From Novosphingobium sp. KCTC 2891 (GTDB lineage: Bacteria > Pseudomonadota > Alphaproteobacteria > Sphingomonadales > Sphingomonadaceae), in NCBI RefSeq assembly GCF_025938155.1, contig NZ_JAPCZG010000003.1:434001-498000 (forward strand): a stretch of DNA of 64,000 nucleotides, given 5' to 3'. Below the pieces are notes generated by a model that ran no database searches, was not told where the DNA came from, and saw nothing but the letters and a program-made list of their open reading frames with translations. How positions within the stretch are numbered: the first letter of the stretch is position 1; each line of letters starts with the position of its first letter. Shown in pieces: positions 26,781 through 34,626 of this stretch. The translations under genes were made by a program, and so were the position numbers.

Positions 26781-29666
26781 ATGGCGATTTTCCACCTCTC
26801 CGTCAAAGTCATCAGCCGGTCGAGCGGGCGCAGCGCTGTGGCCGCAGCCGCCTATCGCGGCGGCGAGCGGCTGCACGACGAACGGCTCGACCGCGACCAT
26901 GATTTCACCAACAAGGACGGGGTCATCCATTCCGAAGTGCTGCTGCCGGAAGGCGCACCGGAAGAATTCGCCGACCGCGAAAAGCTCTGGAACGCGGTCG
27001 AGGCCGCCGAAAAGCGCAAGGACGCGCAGCTATCCCGCGAGGTCGAATTCGCCATTCCGCGCGAGCTGACCAAGGAACAGGGCATCGAACTGGCACGGGA
27101 GTTTGCTGAGGCCGAATTCGTCGAAAAGGGCATGGTCGCGGACCTCAATGTCCATTGGGATATTGGCGCGGACGGCCAGCCCAAACCCCACGCCCATGTC
27201 ATGCTCACCATGCGCGAGGTCGGCAAAGACGGGTTCGGCGCGAAGGTGCGCGACTGGAACAAGGCCGAGCTGGTTGAACAATGGCGCGAACGCTGGGCCG
27301 ACCATGTCAATCAGCGGCTGGCAGAACTCGATATCGATGCGCGGATAGATCACCGCAGCCTGGATGCGCAAGGCATTGCGCTGGAGCCGCAGGACAAGAT
27401 TGGCCCCGCCGCTTCGCGCATGGGCGAGCTTGGGCTGGAGGCCGAACGGATCGAGGAACATCGCGCCGTCGCGCGGCGCAACGGCGAGCGGATCATTGCC
27501 AACCCCGCTGTCGCCCTGGACGCGATCACGCACCAACAGGCGACGTTCACGACCCACGACCTTGCCATGTTCGTGCATCGGCACAGCGACGGAAAGGAGC
27601 AGTTTGACCTGGCCATGGGCGCCGTGCGCGGATCGCCCGTCCTGATCGCGCTCGGCAAGGACGGACGCGGCGAAGAGCGGTTCACGTCCAGGCAGATGAT
27701 CGAGACCGAACAGCGGCTTGGCCGCGCATCGGAATTGCTGGCAGAGCGCGAGCAGCATCGGGTCGAAGATCATGGCCGGGAAGGCGCGCTGACGCGCGCG
27801 GCGGTGCGCGGACTGGTGCTGTCCGGCGAGCAGCGCGCGGCGTTCGAGCATGTGACCGATGGGCGCGGCCTCAGTGTTGTCGTCGGCTATGCCGGGACCG
27901 GCAAGAGCGCGATGCTGGGCGAAGCGCGCGAGGCTTGGGAGAGCGCGGGTTATACCGTTCGCGGTGCGGCGCTGTCCGGCATTGCCGCCGAAGGGCTGGA
28001 GCACGGTTCGGGCATTGCCTCGCGCACCATCGCCAGCCTTGAACATCAGTGGGGCCAGGGCCGCGAATTGCTCACCTCGCGCGATGTGCTGGTCATCGAC
28101 GAGGCAGGCATGGTCGGCACGCGCCAGATGGAGCGCGTCCTCTCCCACGCCGCCGATGCCGGCGCGAAGGTTGTCCTCGTTGGCGACCCGCAGCAGCTCC
28201 AGGCTATCGAAGCCGGAGCAGCCTTCCGTGCGATCCATGAACGGCACGGCGGCGTCGAAATCAGCGAAGTGCGCCGCCAGCATGACGGCTGGCAGCAGGA
28301 CTCCACCCGGCATCTCGCGACCGGGCGCACTGGCCTTGCCATTCAGGCCTATGGCGAACGGGGCATGGTCCATGTTGCCGAGACGCGTGAGGCAGCGCGC
28401 GGCGAACTGATCGAGCGTTGGGATCGAGAACGGCAGGCCAGCCCCAGCGATACGCGGATCATTCTCACGCACACCAATGACGAGGTGCGCGAACTCAATG
28501 ACGCGGCGCGTGGGCGGCTGAGTGCAAGCGGCGAACTTGGCAACGACGTGGCAATCCGCGTCGAGCGTGGCGACCGCCAGTTCGCCAGCGGCGACCGCAT
28601 CATGTTCCTGCGCAATGAGCGGGGCCTGGGCGTCAAGAACGGCACACTCGGCACCGTCGAGCAGGTGACGCCGCAACGCATGGCCGTGCGTACCGACGAT
28701 GGCCGCAACGTGGCTTTCGACACCAAGGATTATGCGCACATCGATCATGGCTATGCCGCGACGATCCATAAGGCGCAGGGCATGACGGTGGACCGCGCGC
28801 ACGTGCTGGCCACGCCAGGCATGGACAGCCACGGGACCTATGTCGCGATGTCCCGCCACCGCGACGAGCTTGCCCTGCATTATGGCCGCGATGACTTCAC
28901 CGATCAGTCGAAACTGGTCCGCACGCTGAGCCGCGAGCGCGGCAAGGACATGGCGAGCGACTACAAGCCGGAGCAGCAGTTCGCCGAACGTCGTGGCATC
29001 ACCTTCCGCGAACGCATTGTCGAAATCGCCCGGCAGTTGCCGGAACGGGCGAAGTCGATTTTCGCAGGGTTCCGCCCGCAGGCCCAAAAGCTCGAAGCAT
29101 TGCCGAGCGATCAGGCTGGCCTGTCCGATCAGCGCCGTGCGGTCGAACGTTATGCCCGTGCCGCCGCCGACATTGGGCAGATGCGCGAACAGGGATTGCC
29201 GGTCCTGCCACACCAGCGCGACGCACTGGAGAAGGCTGGAAAGGCGCTCGATACGATCCGGCCGCATGGCACGGCCGACCTCGCCAGTGCGTTGCAGCGC
29301 CAGCCCTCGCTGGCCCGTGAGGCCGCCGATGGTCGTACCCAGGGCGCTATCCGCGCCATGCAGCTTGAAGCGGAAATCCGCATCGATCCCGCGCAGCGCG
29401 CCGACCGCTTTGTCAGCGACTGGCAACGGCTTGGGCAGGCACGACAGGCCATGCAGCGTGATGGCGACACCAAGGGCGCGCAGAGGCTCACCAACCACAT
29501 GACGGACATGGCGAAGAGCCTGGAGCGCGACGCGCAGGTGGAATCCCTGCTGCGCGGTCGCACCCGCGAACTTGGCATCAAGACAGAACTTGGTCGCGAT
29601 CTGGCCCGCGACCTGGCCGCCTCCATCACGATGGAGCGGAGCCGGTCAATCGGCATGGGCCTGTAG
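26781..29666 (+). CDS. traA: TraA-type relaxase/helicase (MOBQ)
   Basis: A 961-residue conjugative relaxase. The N-terminal MobA/MobL domain (about 1-215) starts AIFHLSVKVISRSSGRSAVAAAAYR and has metal-binding histidines His137 and His139 in KPHAHVMLT. The C-terminal RecD/TraI-like helicase has Walker A GYAGTGKS at 369-376, Walker B VLVIDEAGM about 60 residues later, and the YAATIHKAQGMT motif. It should nick oriT, attach to the 5' end and unwind the strand for transfer. ATG 26781 is chosen because MAIFHLSVK is the conserved relaxase N-terminus; an open frame begins at 26742. Confidence 0.93.
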   Translation: MAIFHLSVKVISRSSGRSAVAAAAYRGGERLHDERLDRDHDFTNKDGVIHSEVLLPEGAPEEFADREKLWNAVEAAEKRKDAQLSREVEFAIPRELTKEQGIELAREFAEAEFVEKGMVADLNVHWDIGADGQPKPHAHVMLTMREVGKDGFGAKVRDWNKAELVEQWRERWADHVNQRLAELDIDARIDHRSLDAQGIALEPQDKIGPAASRMGELGLEAERIEEHRAVARRNGERIIANPAVALDAITHQQATFTTHDLAMFVHRHSDGKEQFDLAMGAVRGSPVLIALGKDGRGEERFTSRQMIETEQRLGRASELLAEREQHRVEDHGREGALTRAAVRGLVLSGEQRAAFEHVTDGRGLSVVVGYAGTGKSAMLGEAREAWESAGYTVRGAALSGIAAEGLEHGSGIASRTIASLEHQWGQGRELLTSRDVLVIDEAGMVGTRQMERVLSHAADAGAKVVLVGDPQQLQAIEAGAAFRAIHERHGGVEISEVRRQHDGWQQDSTRHLATGRTGLAIQAYGERGMVHVAETREAARGELIERWDRERQASPSDTRIILTHTNDEVRELNDAARGRLSASGELGNDVAIRVERGDRQFASGDRIMFLRNERGLGVKNGTLGTVEQVTPQRMAVRTDDGRNVAFDTKDYAHIDHGYAATIHKAQGMTVDRAHVLATPGMDSHGTYVAMSRHRDELALHYGRDDFTDQSKLVRTLSRERGKDMASDYKPEQQFAERRGITFRERIVEIARQLPERAKSIFAGFRPQAQKLEALPSDQAGLSDQRRAVERYARAAADIGQMREQGLPVLPHQRDALEKAGKALDTIRPHGTADLASALQRQPSLAREAADGRTQGAIRAMQLEAEIRIDPAQRADRFVSDWQRLGQARQAMQRDGDTKGAQRLTNHMTDMAKSLERDAQVESLLRGRTRELGIKTELGRDLARDLAASITMERSRSIGMGL

Positions 29667-29676
29667 GAGAAGCACG

Positions 29677-30489
29677 ATGGATACCGATGACGTGGACCTG
29701 ACCTTGGATCTTGAGCCGGAACCTGATCCTGACCCGCCCGTCCCGGACGCCACAGGCGACCCCGCCGCCGAGGCCTTTGCCCGCCTTGAAGGGGAGCTGG
29801 CCCTCATGCGCCGAGCCGTCCAGCACCTCGCCGCCGAACGCGCAGACATTGTCATTCCCGACTACGGCACGACCCTGACCGACATGGCCAAGCGGATGGG
29901 TGCGATCAGCGAGAGCCTGAAGGGCATGGCTGGTCATCCGGCGATGCAGATGACGCCTGACAGCATTGGCAATCGGATCGCCGCCGCAGCAGAAACGGCA
30001 CGGCGGACAGATCACGACCGGATCAGTCAGGCACGGGATGATTTGCACCATGCAGCCCAGGCGATGCGCAGCGTAACTGCCCAAGCGCGCAATGCCGCTG
30101 AGCAGCGGCAACAGCTTTACCAGGTGGCAGGCGGAGCCTTGCTGGCGGGCATCCTGCTATGGTCTTTCATCCCCGGCACCATTGCCCGTACCATGCCCGA
30201 GAGCTGGCACTGGCCGGAGCGTATGGCCGCGCGGCTGGTGGGCGCATCCTCTCGCTGGGACGCAGGCGCACGGATGATGCAAAGCGACAACCCCGAGGCA
30301 TGGAATGCACTGGTGCAGGCCGCTGACATCCAGCGCGACAATCGCGACGCCGTTGACGATTGCCGGAAGAACGCGGCAACCTCGCAGCAGCCGGTGCGAT
30401 GCACCGTAAAGATTCGTCCGGATAACTCGGAGAGGAAGACTGCAACAACGCTAGAAGGGGCTGCGCAACGATCCCAACGAGGGGCATGA
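29677..30489 (+). CDS. Single-pass membrane protein downstream of traA (DUF6118-like)
   Basis: A 270-residue protein. It has an acidic N-terminus rich in Asp, Glu and Pro, a helical middle (about 35-148, predicted coiled coil), one transmembrane helix near 150-170 (GGALLAGILLWSFIPGTIA), then a periplasmic-side tail. Position and architecture match the DUF6118 proteins that often follow traA in sphingomonad elements; I make the family name tentative. It starts 10 bp after the traA stop. The function is unknown; a role in mobilisation or in membrane docking of the relaxosome is plausible. Confidence 0.65.
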   Translation: MDTDDVDLTLDLEPEPDPDPPVPDATGDPAAEAFARLEGELALMRRAVQHLAAERADIVIPDYGTTLTDMAKRMGAISESLKGMAGHPAMQMTPDSIGNRIAAAAETARRTDHDRISQARDDLHHAAQAMRSVTAQARNAAEQRQQLYQVAGGALLAGILLWSFIPGTIARTMPESWHWPERMAARLVGASSRWDAGARMMQSDNPEAWNALVQAADIQRDNRDAVDDCRKNAATSQQPVRCTVKIRPDNSERKTATTLEGAAQRSQRGA

Positions 30490-30589
30490 CGGCCCATTCC
30501 GACCCGCACAAAATGTGGGATCAAATGTGGTTTCGATTTTCCGGAAAAGTCATATTATCCTTTGAAAACAGAGCGATAAATGACTTGAA

Positions 30590-30604
30590 TGGTAGCGGAG
30601 GAGG
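30590..30604. repeat. Right attachment site core inside tRNA-Met 3' end
   Basis: The 15 bp are identical to 14742-14756 and cover the CCA end, the discriminator base and the 3' acceptor strand of tRNA-Met. The intact tRNA lies on this side, so integration has left a partial copy at the left end. Confidence 0.85.
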
Positions 30605-30666
30605 GACTCGAACCCCCGACACGCGGATTATGATTCCGCTGCTCTAACCAACTGAGCTACTCCGCC
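30590..30666 (-). tRNA. tRNA-Met (anticodon CAT)
   Basis: Read on the minus strand, 77 nt including an encoded CCA. The acceptor stem GGCGGAG pairs with CTCCGCT (a G-T pair at 1-72). The D arm is GCTCAGTTGGTTAGAGC, the anticodon arm GCGGA-ATCATAA-TCCGC gives anticodon CAT, and the T arm contains GGTTCGAGTCC. The closed 1-72 pair and the lack of three G-C pairs below the anticodon loop point to an elongator Met tRNA; an ATA-reading tRNA-Ile2 with modified C34 is also possible. It is the integration target of the island. Confidence 0.93.
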
Positions 30667-30824
30667 CCGGACCGCGCCATCTGCTGATGACGCGCGGTAG
30701 GCGGCGCTATTAGGCGGGGAGTCGTGGCGGGTCAACCGGGTAATTTCCTGCTTGGCGCATCATCTCGCGCGGCCCGGGCGCGTAGGGCATTGCCTTTGTT
30801 CGCGTGTGCAGCAATGACAATGCG

Positions 30825-31403
30825 ATGCGGATTGCCATTGTCGACGAAAGCGCCTCGCGCGCCGCAGTGATCGGCGAAGGACTTGCCGCGCTGGACGATT
30901 GCGAGATCTTCGTTGTGACCGAGCGGCGCGGGCTGGTGGCGCGCATTGGCGAGATTGCCCCGGACATCGTGTTGATGGACCTCGGCAACCCTTCACGCGA
31001 CGTGCTCGAGGAATATTTTGCGGTCAGCCGAGCGCTGGATCGCCCGATCGCCATGTTCGTGGACGAAAGCGACGACGAGGCGATTGCCGCATCGATCGAT
31101 GCGGGCGTCTCGTCCTATGTGGTCGATGGGCTGGCGGCGCACCGGATCCGCCCGATCCTCGATCTCGCGGTCAAGCGCTTCAACGCCTTCGCACGGCTTC
31201 AGGCCGATCTGGCTGAAGCCAAAGGCCGGCTGGCCGAACGAGACGCGGTCGACAAGGCCAAGCGCATCCTGATGGACAGCCGCGCTCTGACCGAGCCGCA
31301 GGCCTATGCCGAACTGCGCAAGACCGCGATGAACCAGGGCCGCCGCATCGCGGAGATCGCGGAAGCCGTGGTGACCGCGCACCAGTTGATGGGGGGGAAG
31401 TGA
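30825..31403 (+). CDS. nasT: NasT-type ANTAR response regulator / antiterminator
   Basis: A 192-residue protein. A receiver-like domain at about 1-120 begins MRIAIVDESASRAAVI. A coiled coil connects it to the C-terminal ANTAR RNA-binding domain (about 130-188) with the pattern DAVDKAKRILMD...LTEPQAYAELRKTAMNQGRRIAEIAEAVV. NasT binds paired hexaloop hairpins in leaders of nitrate-assimilation genes and prevents termination when nitrate releases it from NasS. Two matching leaders are visible at about 32679-32785 and 37385-37489. The stop overlaps the nasS ATG (TGATG). Confidence 0.92.
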   Translation: MRIAIVDESASRAAVIGEGLAALDDCEIFVVTERRGLVARIGEIAPDIVLMDLGNPSRDVLEEYFAVSRALDRPIAMFVDESDDEAIAASIDAGVSSYVVDGLAAHRIRPILDLAVKRFNAFARLQADLAEAKGRLAERDAVDKAKRILMDSRALTEPQAYAELRKTAMNQGRRIAEIAEAVVTAHQLMGGK

Positions 31404-32611
31404 TGTCCGCCGAACTGACCATTGGCTTCCTGCCGCTGGTGGACGCGTGCCTGCCGATCCTCGCGCGCGAGCACGGCTTTGCCGAAGACGAAGGGCTGTC
31501 GCTACGGCTGGTCAGGGACATGAGCTGGGCCACGGTGCTCGACCGGCTGCTCTATGGCCACAGCGATGCCGCGCATCTTGTCGCGCCGCTGGCCATCGCG
31601 ACCACGCTGGGCCGGGGACGGCCGGCGCAGGCGCTGTCAGTGCCGTTCGTGCTGGGGCTGAACGGCAATGCCATCACCATGCGGCCCGAACTGGCGCGCC
31701 GCCTGACCTCTCCGGGCACGCTCGGCGATCCGATCAGGGCGGGGGCGGCGTTGAAGCTGGTGGCGGCCGAGCGGTGCGCCGCCGGACGGCCGCTGCGCTT
31801 TGGCGTGGTCCACCGCTATTCCAGCCACAACTATATGCTGCGCTACTGGCTGGCGGGCTGTGGCGTGCGGCCGGATCACGATGTCGAGATAACCACTGTG
31901 GCACCTCCGTTTTGCGCCGACGCGCTTGAGGCAGGGGAAGTTGACGCGATCTGCGTAGGCGAGCCATGGAACAGCGTCGCGGTGGAGCGCGGTGCCGGCG
32001 AGATCGTGCTCATGACCGCGCAGATCTGGCGGCGCGGCGTGGAAAAGGTGCTCGCTTTCAAGGAGCGCGTGCTCGACGAACGGCGCGCGGATGTCGAGGC
32101 GCTGATTCGTGCCATGGTGCGCGCGGCCCGGCATTTCGTCGATCCGGAGCACTGGGACGAGAACGCGGCGATCCTCGCCCGCGCCGAATATCTGGATGGC
32201 GATGCCGTGCTGATCAAGCGCGCGATCTCGGACCGGCTGCTGCTGGCCAAGGGCAGCGAAGTGGTTCCTTTTCCGGATTTCATGTTCCAGTATCGCGAGG
32301 CGGCGAACTTTCCGTGGGTCAGCCAGGCGGAATGGCTCTACACCCAGATGGTTCGCTGGGAGGGCGGCAAGATCGACCCAGGCGAAGCGGCGCGGGCGGC
32401 GCGGGTGTTTCGCCCCGATGTCTACCGCAGTGCACTGACCGGTGGTGCGGAGCCGCTACCGGGCGCCAGTTCCAAGGTCGAGGGAAGCCTGGGGCAGACC
32501 ACGGTTGTGGGCACGCAACAAGGGCGCATGACGCTGGAAAGCAACCGTTTCTTCGATGGCGGCGTGTTCGATCCTGCGGACCTTGAGGGATACCTCGCCA
32601 GCCTGCCGTGA
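31403..32611 (+). CDS. nasS: Nitrate sensor NasS (NrtA-like, cytoplasmic)
   Basis: A 402-residue protein homologous to the NrtA/SsuA-type periplasmic nitrate-binding protein, but with no signal peptide: the chain begins directly with LTIGFLPLVDACLPILA, the first strand of the binding domain. Conserved NrtA-like sequences include HRYSSHNYMLRYWLAGCG and DAICVGEPWN. NasS sequesters NasT when nitrate or nitrite is absent. Tight coupling with nasT supports a two-protein sensor. An in-frame GTG one codon earlier exists; ATG 31403 is chosen for the TGATG overlap. Confidence 0.9.
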   Translation: MSAELTIGFLPLVDACLPILAREHGFAEDEGLSLRLVRDMSWATVLDRLLYGHSDAAHLVAPLAIATTLGRGRPAQALSVPFVLGLNGNAITMRPELARRLTSPGTLGDPIRAGAALKLVAAERCAAGRPLRFGVVHRYSSHNYMLRYWLAGCGVRPDHDVEITTVAPPFCADALEAGEVDAICVGEPWNSVAVERGAGEIVLMTAQIWRRGVEKVLAFKERVLDERRADVEALIRAMVRAARHFVDPEHWDENAAILARAEYLDGDAVLIKRAISDRLLLAKGSEVVPFPDFMFQYREAANFPWVSQAEWLYTQMVRWEGGKIDPGEAARAARVFRPDVYRSALTGGAEPLPGASSKVEGSLGQTTVVGTQQGRMTLESNRFFDGGVFDPADLEGYLASLP

Positions 32612-32619
32612 TGCTGCGC

Positions 32620-32660
32620 TGCAAAAAACGCTTTACCTGTCCCCCGCGAATCGCTTACGC
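32620..32660 (+). promoter_or_regulatory. Nitrate leader 1 promoter block
   Basis: TGCAAAAA (32620) and GCGAATCG (32646) are separated by exactly the same 18-nt spacing as in the block before nirB (37322 and 37348), and both are followed by a TTA(C/G)-CTT-type stretch. Two copies in equivalent positions before similar hairpins suggest a shared promoter/activator site. Assigning -35 and -10 would be guesswork. Confidence 0.55.
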
Positions 32661-32678
32661 TTCAGTCAGCAGGTTGTT

Positions 32679-32745
32679 GCTTTCCGACGATGGGAAGCGC
32701 CGATGATGGCCTGCTGACAGCAACATTGCGTGGCAACGACGCCGC
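32679..32745 (+). promoter_or_regulatory. ANTAR-type two-hexaloop leader, copy 1
   Basis: The first hairpin is GCTTTCC-(GACGAT)-GGGAAGC (32679-32698): a 7-bp stem with a six-base loop, G at position 4 but G rather than A at position 1. The second hairpin is GTGGC-(AACGAC)-GCCGC (32730-32745), a loop with the A1/G4 bases recognised by ANTAR proteins. Its 3' arm is also the 5' arm of the following terminator, so NasT binding would prevent termination. A longer 9-bp stem (32665-32673 with 32710-32718) encloses the first hairpin. Confidence 0.72.
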
Positions 32746-32785
32746 CCGATCTGACCTTCAGAGGTCAAGTCGAGGCGGCTTTTTT
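32741..32785 (+). terminator. Intrinsic terminator of leader copy 1
   Basis: The outer stem is GCCGCC (32741-32746) with GGCGGC (32774-32779). The inner stem is TGACCT (32752-32757) with AGGTCA (32762-32767) and loop TCAG. A six-T run follows at 32780-32785. The 5' arm overlaps the ANTAR hairpin. The next coding sequence downstream is on the other strand. Confidence 0.8.
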
Positions 32786-32828
32786 GCGTGCGCGTTTCGG
32801 ACGGGACGGCATGGGCAGGCAGGGGACA

Positions 32829-34535
32829 TCAGCGCAGCAGCAGCGAGGCGACCAGACCGGTCGCCAGCAGCGCGCTGGTCGCCTTCCAGAACAGCACCGG
32901 GTCACGTTCGAGCACGCTTCGGTGCCGTTCGGGTCCAAGCCCGAGCGCACCGCCGCTTTCCAGCGCGCGGAGCAGTTCGACCACGTCGCCGAAGCGTTGT
33001 TCGCGGCGCGGTTCGATGGCGGTGAGGATCGCGCCGTCGAGCCAGCTGGGGATTTCCGGGCGGTGGCGCGACGGGGCCGGAGCCTGCCCGAAGCGCGGGC
33101 GCTGGAAGGCTTCCTGCTCTCCGTAGGGCCACTTGCCGGTGAACCAGCGGTAGAGCGTGACGCCGAGCGCGAACTGGTCGGTCAGCGCGTCGCCGGCGTT
33201 CCCCTCGAACTGTTCCGGCGCCATGAAACCGGGTGTGCCGGGGATTTCGTCGGCGTGGAAATCCTCCACCCTGGGCAGGCGGGCCACGCCGAGGTCGATC
33301 AGTTTCAGGCCGCTCGCGCCGTCCTTGCCTTCGGTGGTGAGCATCACGTTGTCGGGCTTGATGTCGCGGTGAACAACGTCGAGCCGGTGCAGGGCGGCGA
33401 CGCCGCGTACCAGCTTGACCGCCGCGTCACGTGCGACTTCGAGCGAGGGCACGCCGCGGCTCAACCGCTCGGCCATGGTTTCGCCTTCGAGCAGAGGCTG
33501 GACGCCGTAGAGCGCGCTTTGGCGGCCTGGCCGAACGGCGCGGGCGGCGAGCACGAACGGGCTCGTAACCCGCTGCGAAAGAAGCATTTCACGCGCGAAG
33601 GCGAGGCGCAGGGCGCGCTCGGACAGGACTTCGCGGCGGGGGAATTTCAGCACGACGCGTGCCTTTTCCTCCGCATCCTCGGCCACGAGCAGGACGGCGT
33701 GGCGGCCTTCGCTGAGCACACGCTCGATGCGGAAGCCGTCGATGCTTTCGCCCGGCTTGGGCGCTTCGGCGAAAGGCAGGGCGGACAGGCCGGCGAGGAT
33801 GCCGTCGTGATCAGGTTCGGGCAGGCGCACCACGTCGAGGACCAGCGCGGTCGCGTTGTCCTTGCCGCCTGCACCGAGCGCGGCTTCGACCAGCATTTCG
33901 GCCGTGGCTTCGGCACTGGCGTTTTCGCGCAGGATTCCGGCGATCTTCGCCGCGGAGAGGGCGGCATGGACGCCGTCGCTGGTAAGGATCAGGCGGTCGT
34001 GCTCGGCCAGTTCGATCGCTGCGTGATCGAGCCGCAGTTCAGGCTCCAGGCCGAGCGCACGGATCAGCACGTGGTTGAGATCCGGCTCGGGCCGGACGTG
34101 GTCGGTGGTCAGGCAGGCGAGGCGCCCGGCGGCAAAGCGCCACGCGCGGCTGTCGCCCACGTGGACCAGATGGGCGCGGCGGCCGCGCAGCGCCAGCGCG
34201 GTGAACGTGGTTCCGCTCGCGGCCATGGTTTCGCCCCGACCCTGCGCATGGAGCCAGCGGTTGTAGGCGGCGAGGGGCACCTGCATGGCGCGGGCCGGAC
34301 CGACGGTGTCGGGCATGGCGTAGAACCCTTCGATCAGCGTGCGCACCGCGAGTTCGGCGGCGACGCGTCCCTCGCGCCCGCCGCTCACCCCGTCGGCGAC
34401 CGCGGCGACGATGCCGTGGCTGGCGCGCTCCGTGGCGGTGCCGAAGTGGACGCCGCCGAAATCCTGGTTTTCGGCGCGCGGGCCAATGCTGCTGGAAAAG
34501 CCCGCAGTCACAAGCAGTTCGCCCTTGTTTCGCAT
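32829..34535 (-). CDS. Bifunctional PP2C phosphatase / Ser-Thr protein kinase
   Basis: A 568-residue protein. A PP2C domain at about 1-235 has metal-binding motifs ENQDF, VADGVSGG, VHVGDSRAWR, TSDGV and KDNATALVL. A Hanks-type kinase at about 250-515 has Lys in ARVVLKFPRR, the catalytic loop VVHRDIKPDN, a DLG in place of DFG (LIDLGVA), and an APE-like APEQFEG. One C-terminal transmembrane helix (about 548-566) anchors it. Similar fusions are encoded within nitrate assimilation clusters of Pseudomonas, so a role in controlling nitrate uptake or reduction is likely but unproven. Here the gene lies opposite to its neighbours, between nasS and the transporter. Confidence 0.9.
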   Translation of the reverse strand: MRNKGELLVTAGFSSSIGPRAENQDFGGVHFGTATERASHGIVAAVADGVSGGREGRVAAELAVRTLIEGFYAMPDTVGPARAMQVPLAAYNRWLHAQGRGETMAASGTTFTALALRGRRAHLVHVGDSRAWRFAAGRLACLTTDHVRPEPDLNHVLIRALGLEPELRLDHAAIELAEHDRLILTSDGVHAALSAAKIAGILRENASAEATAEMLVEAALGAGGKDNATALVLDVVRLPEPDHDGILAGLSALPFAEAPKPGESIDGFRIERVLSEGRHAVLLVAEDAEEKARVVLKFPRREVLSERALRLAFAREMLLSQRVTSPFVLAARAVRPGRQSALYGVQPLLEGETMAERLSRGVPSLEVARDAAVKLVRGVAALHRLDVVHRDIKPDNVMLTTEGKDGASGLKLIDLGVARLPRVEDFHADEIPGTPGFMAPEQFEGNAGDALTDQFALGVTLYRWFTGKWPYGEQEAFQRPRFGQAPAPSRHRPEIPSWLDGAILTAIEPRREQRFGDVVELLRALESGGALGLGPERHRSVLERDPVLFWKATSALLATGLVASLLLR

Positions 34536-34548
34536 CCCGTTTTCAACC

Positions 34549-34583
34549 CCTCACGCACGGGCACGTTGCCCGCACGCGTGAGG
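34549..34583. promoter_or_regulatory. Long hairpin between kinase and nitrate transporter genes
   Basis: CCTCACGC (34549-34556) pairs with GCGTGAGG (34576-34583), and inside CGGGCA pairs with TGCCCG around a CGT loop, with a 1/3-nt internal bulge. It fills the 91-bp divergent gap between the kinase start (34535) and the transporter start (34627). It could insulate the two genes, bind a regulator, or end transcripts arriving from leader 1. There is no T-run. Confidence 0.5.
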
Positions 34584-34626
34584 ATCGACCCCGCAACCCC
34601 CACGTCAAGTGCAGGAAGGACCACCT

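Larger units (their letters stand above)
14742..30604. mobile_element. Mobilisable genomic island in tRNA-Met (IME) carrying a type I R-M locus
   Basis: About 15.9 kb between 15-bp direct repeats at the tRNA-Met 3' end. Contents in order: P4-type integrase, two AlpA-like regulators, hsdM, hsdS, FRG protein, pentapeptide membrane protein, DUF3800 protein, hsdR, TraD-like, TraC-like, oriT, TraA relaxase-helicase and a membrane protein. There is integration and DNA-processing machinery but no TraG/VirD4 coupling protein and no type IV secretion genes, so it should need a helper conjugative element. The integrase lies at the end far from the intact tRNA, which is less common. Flanking genes are ordinary chromosomal genes. 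Confidence 0.87.

Noticed and set aside
27030..29498. An 822-codon open frame antisense to traA
   Set aside because: Shadow of a clear relaxase-helicase; no motif in its translation.
14742..30604. Prophage or full conjugative element
   Set aside because: No capsid, tail, terminase, coupling protein or type IV secretion genes are present; only mobilisation functions.
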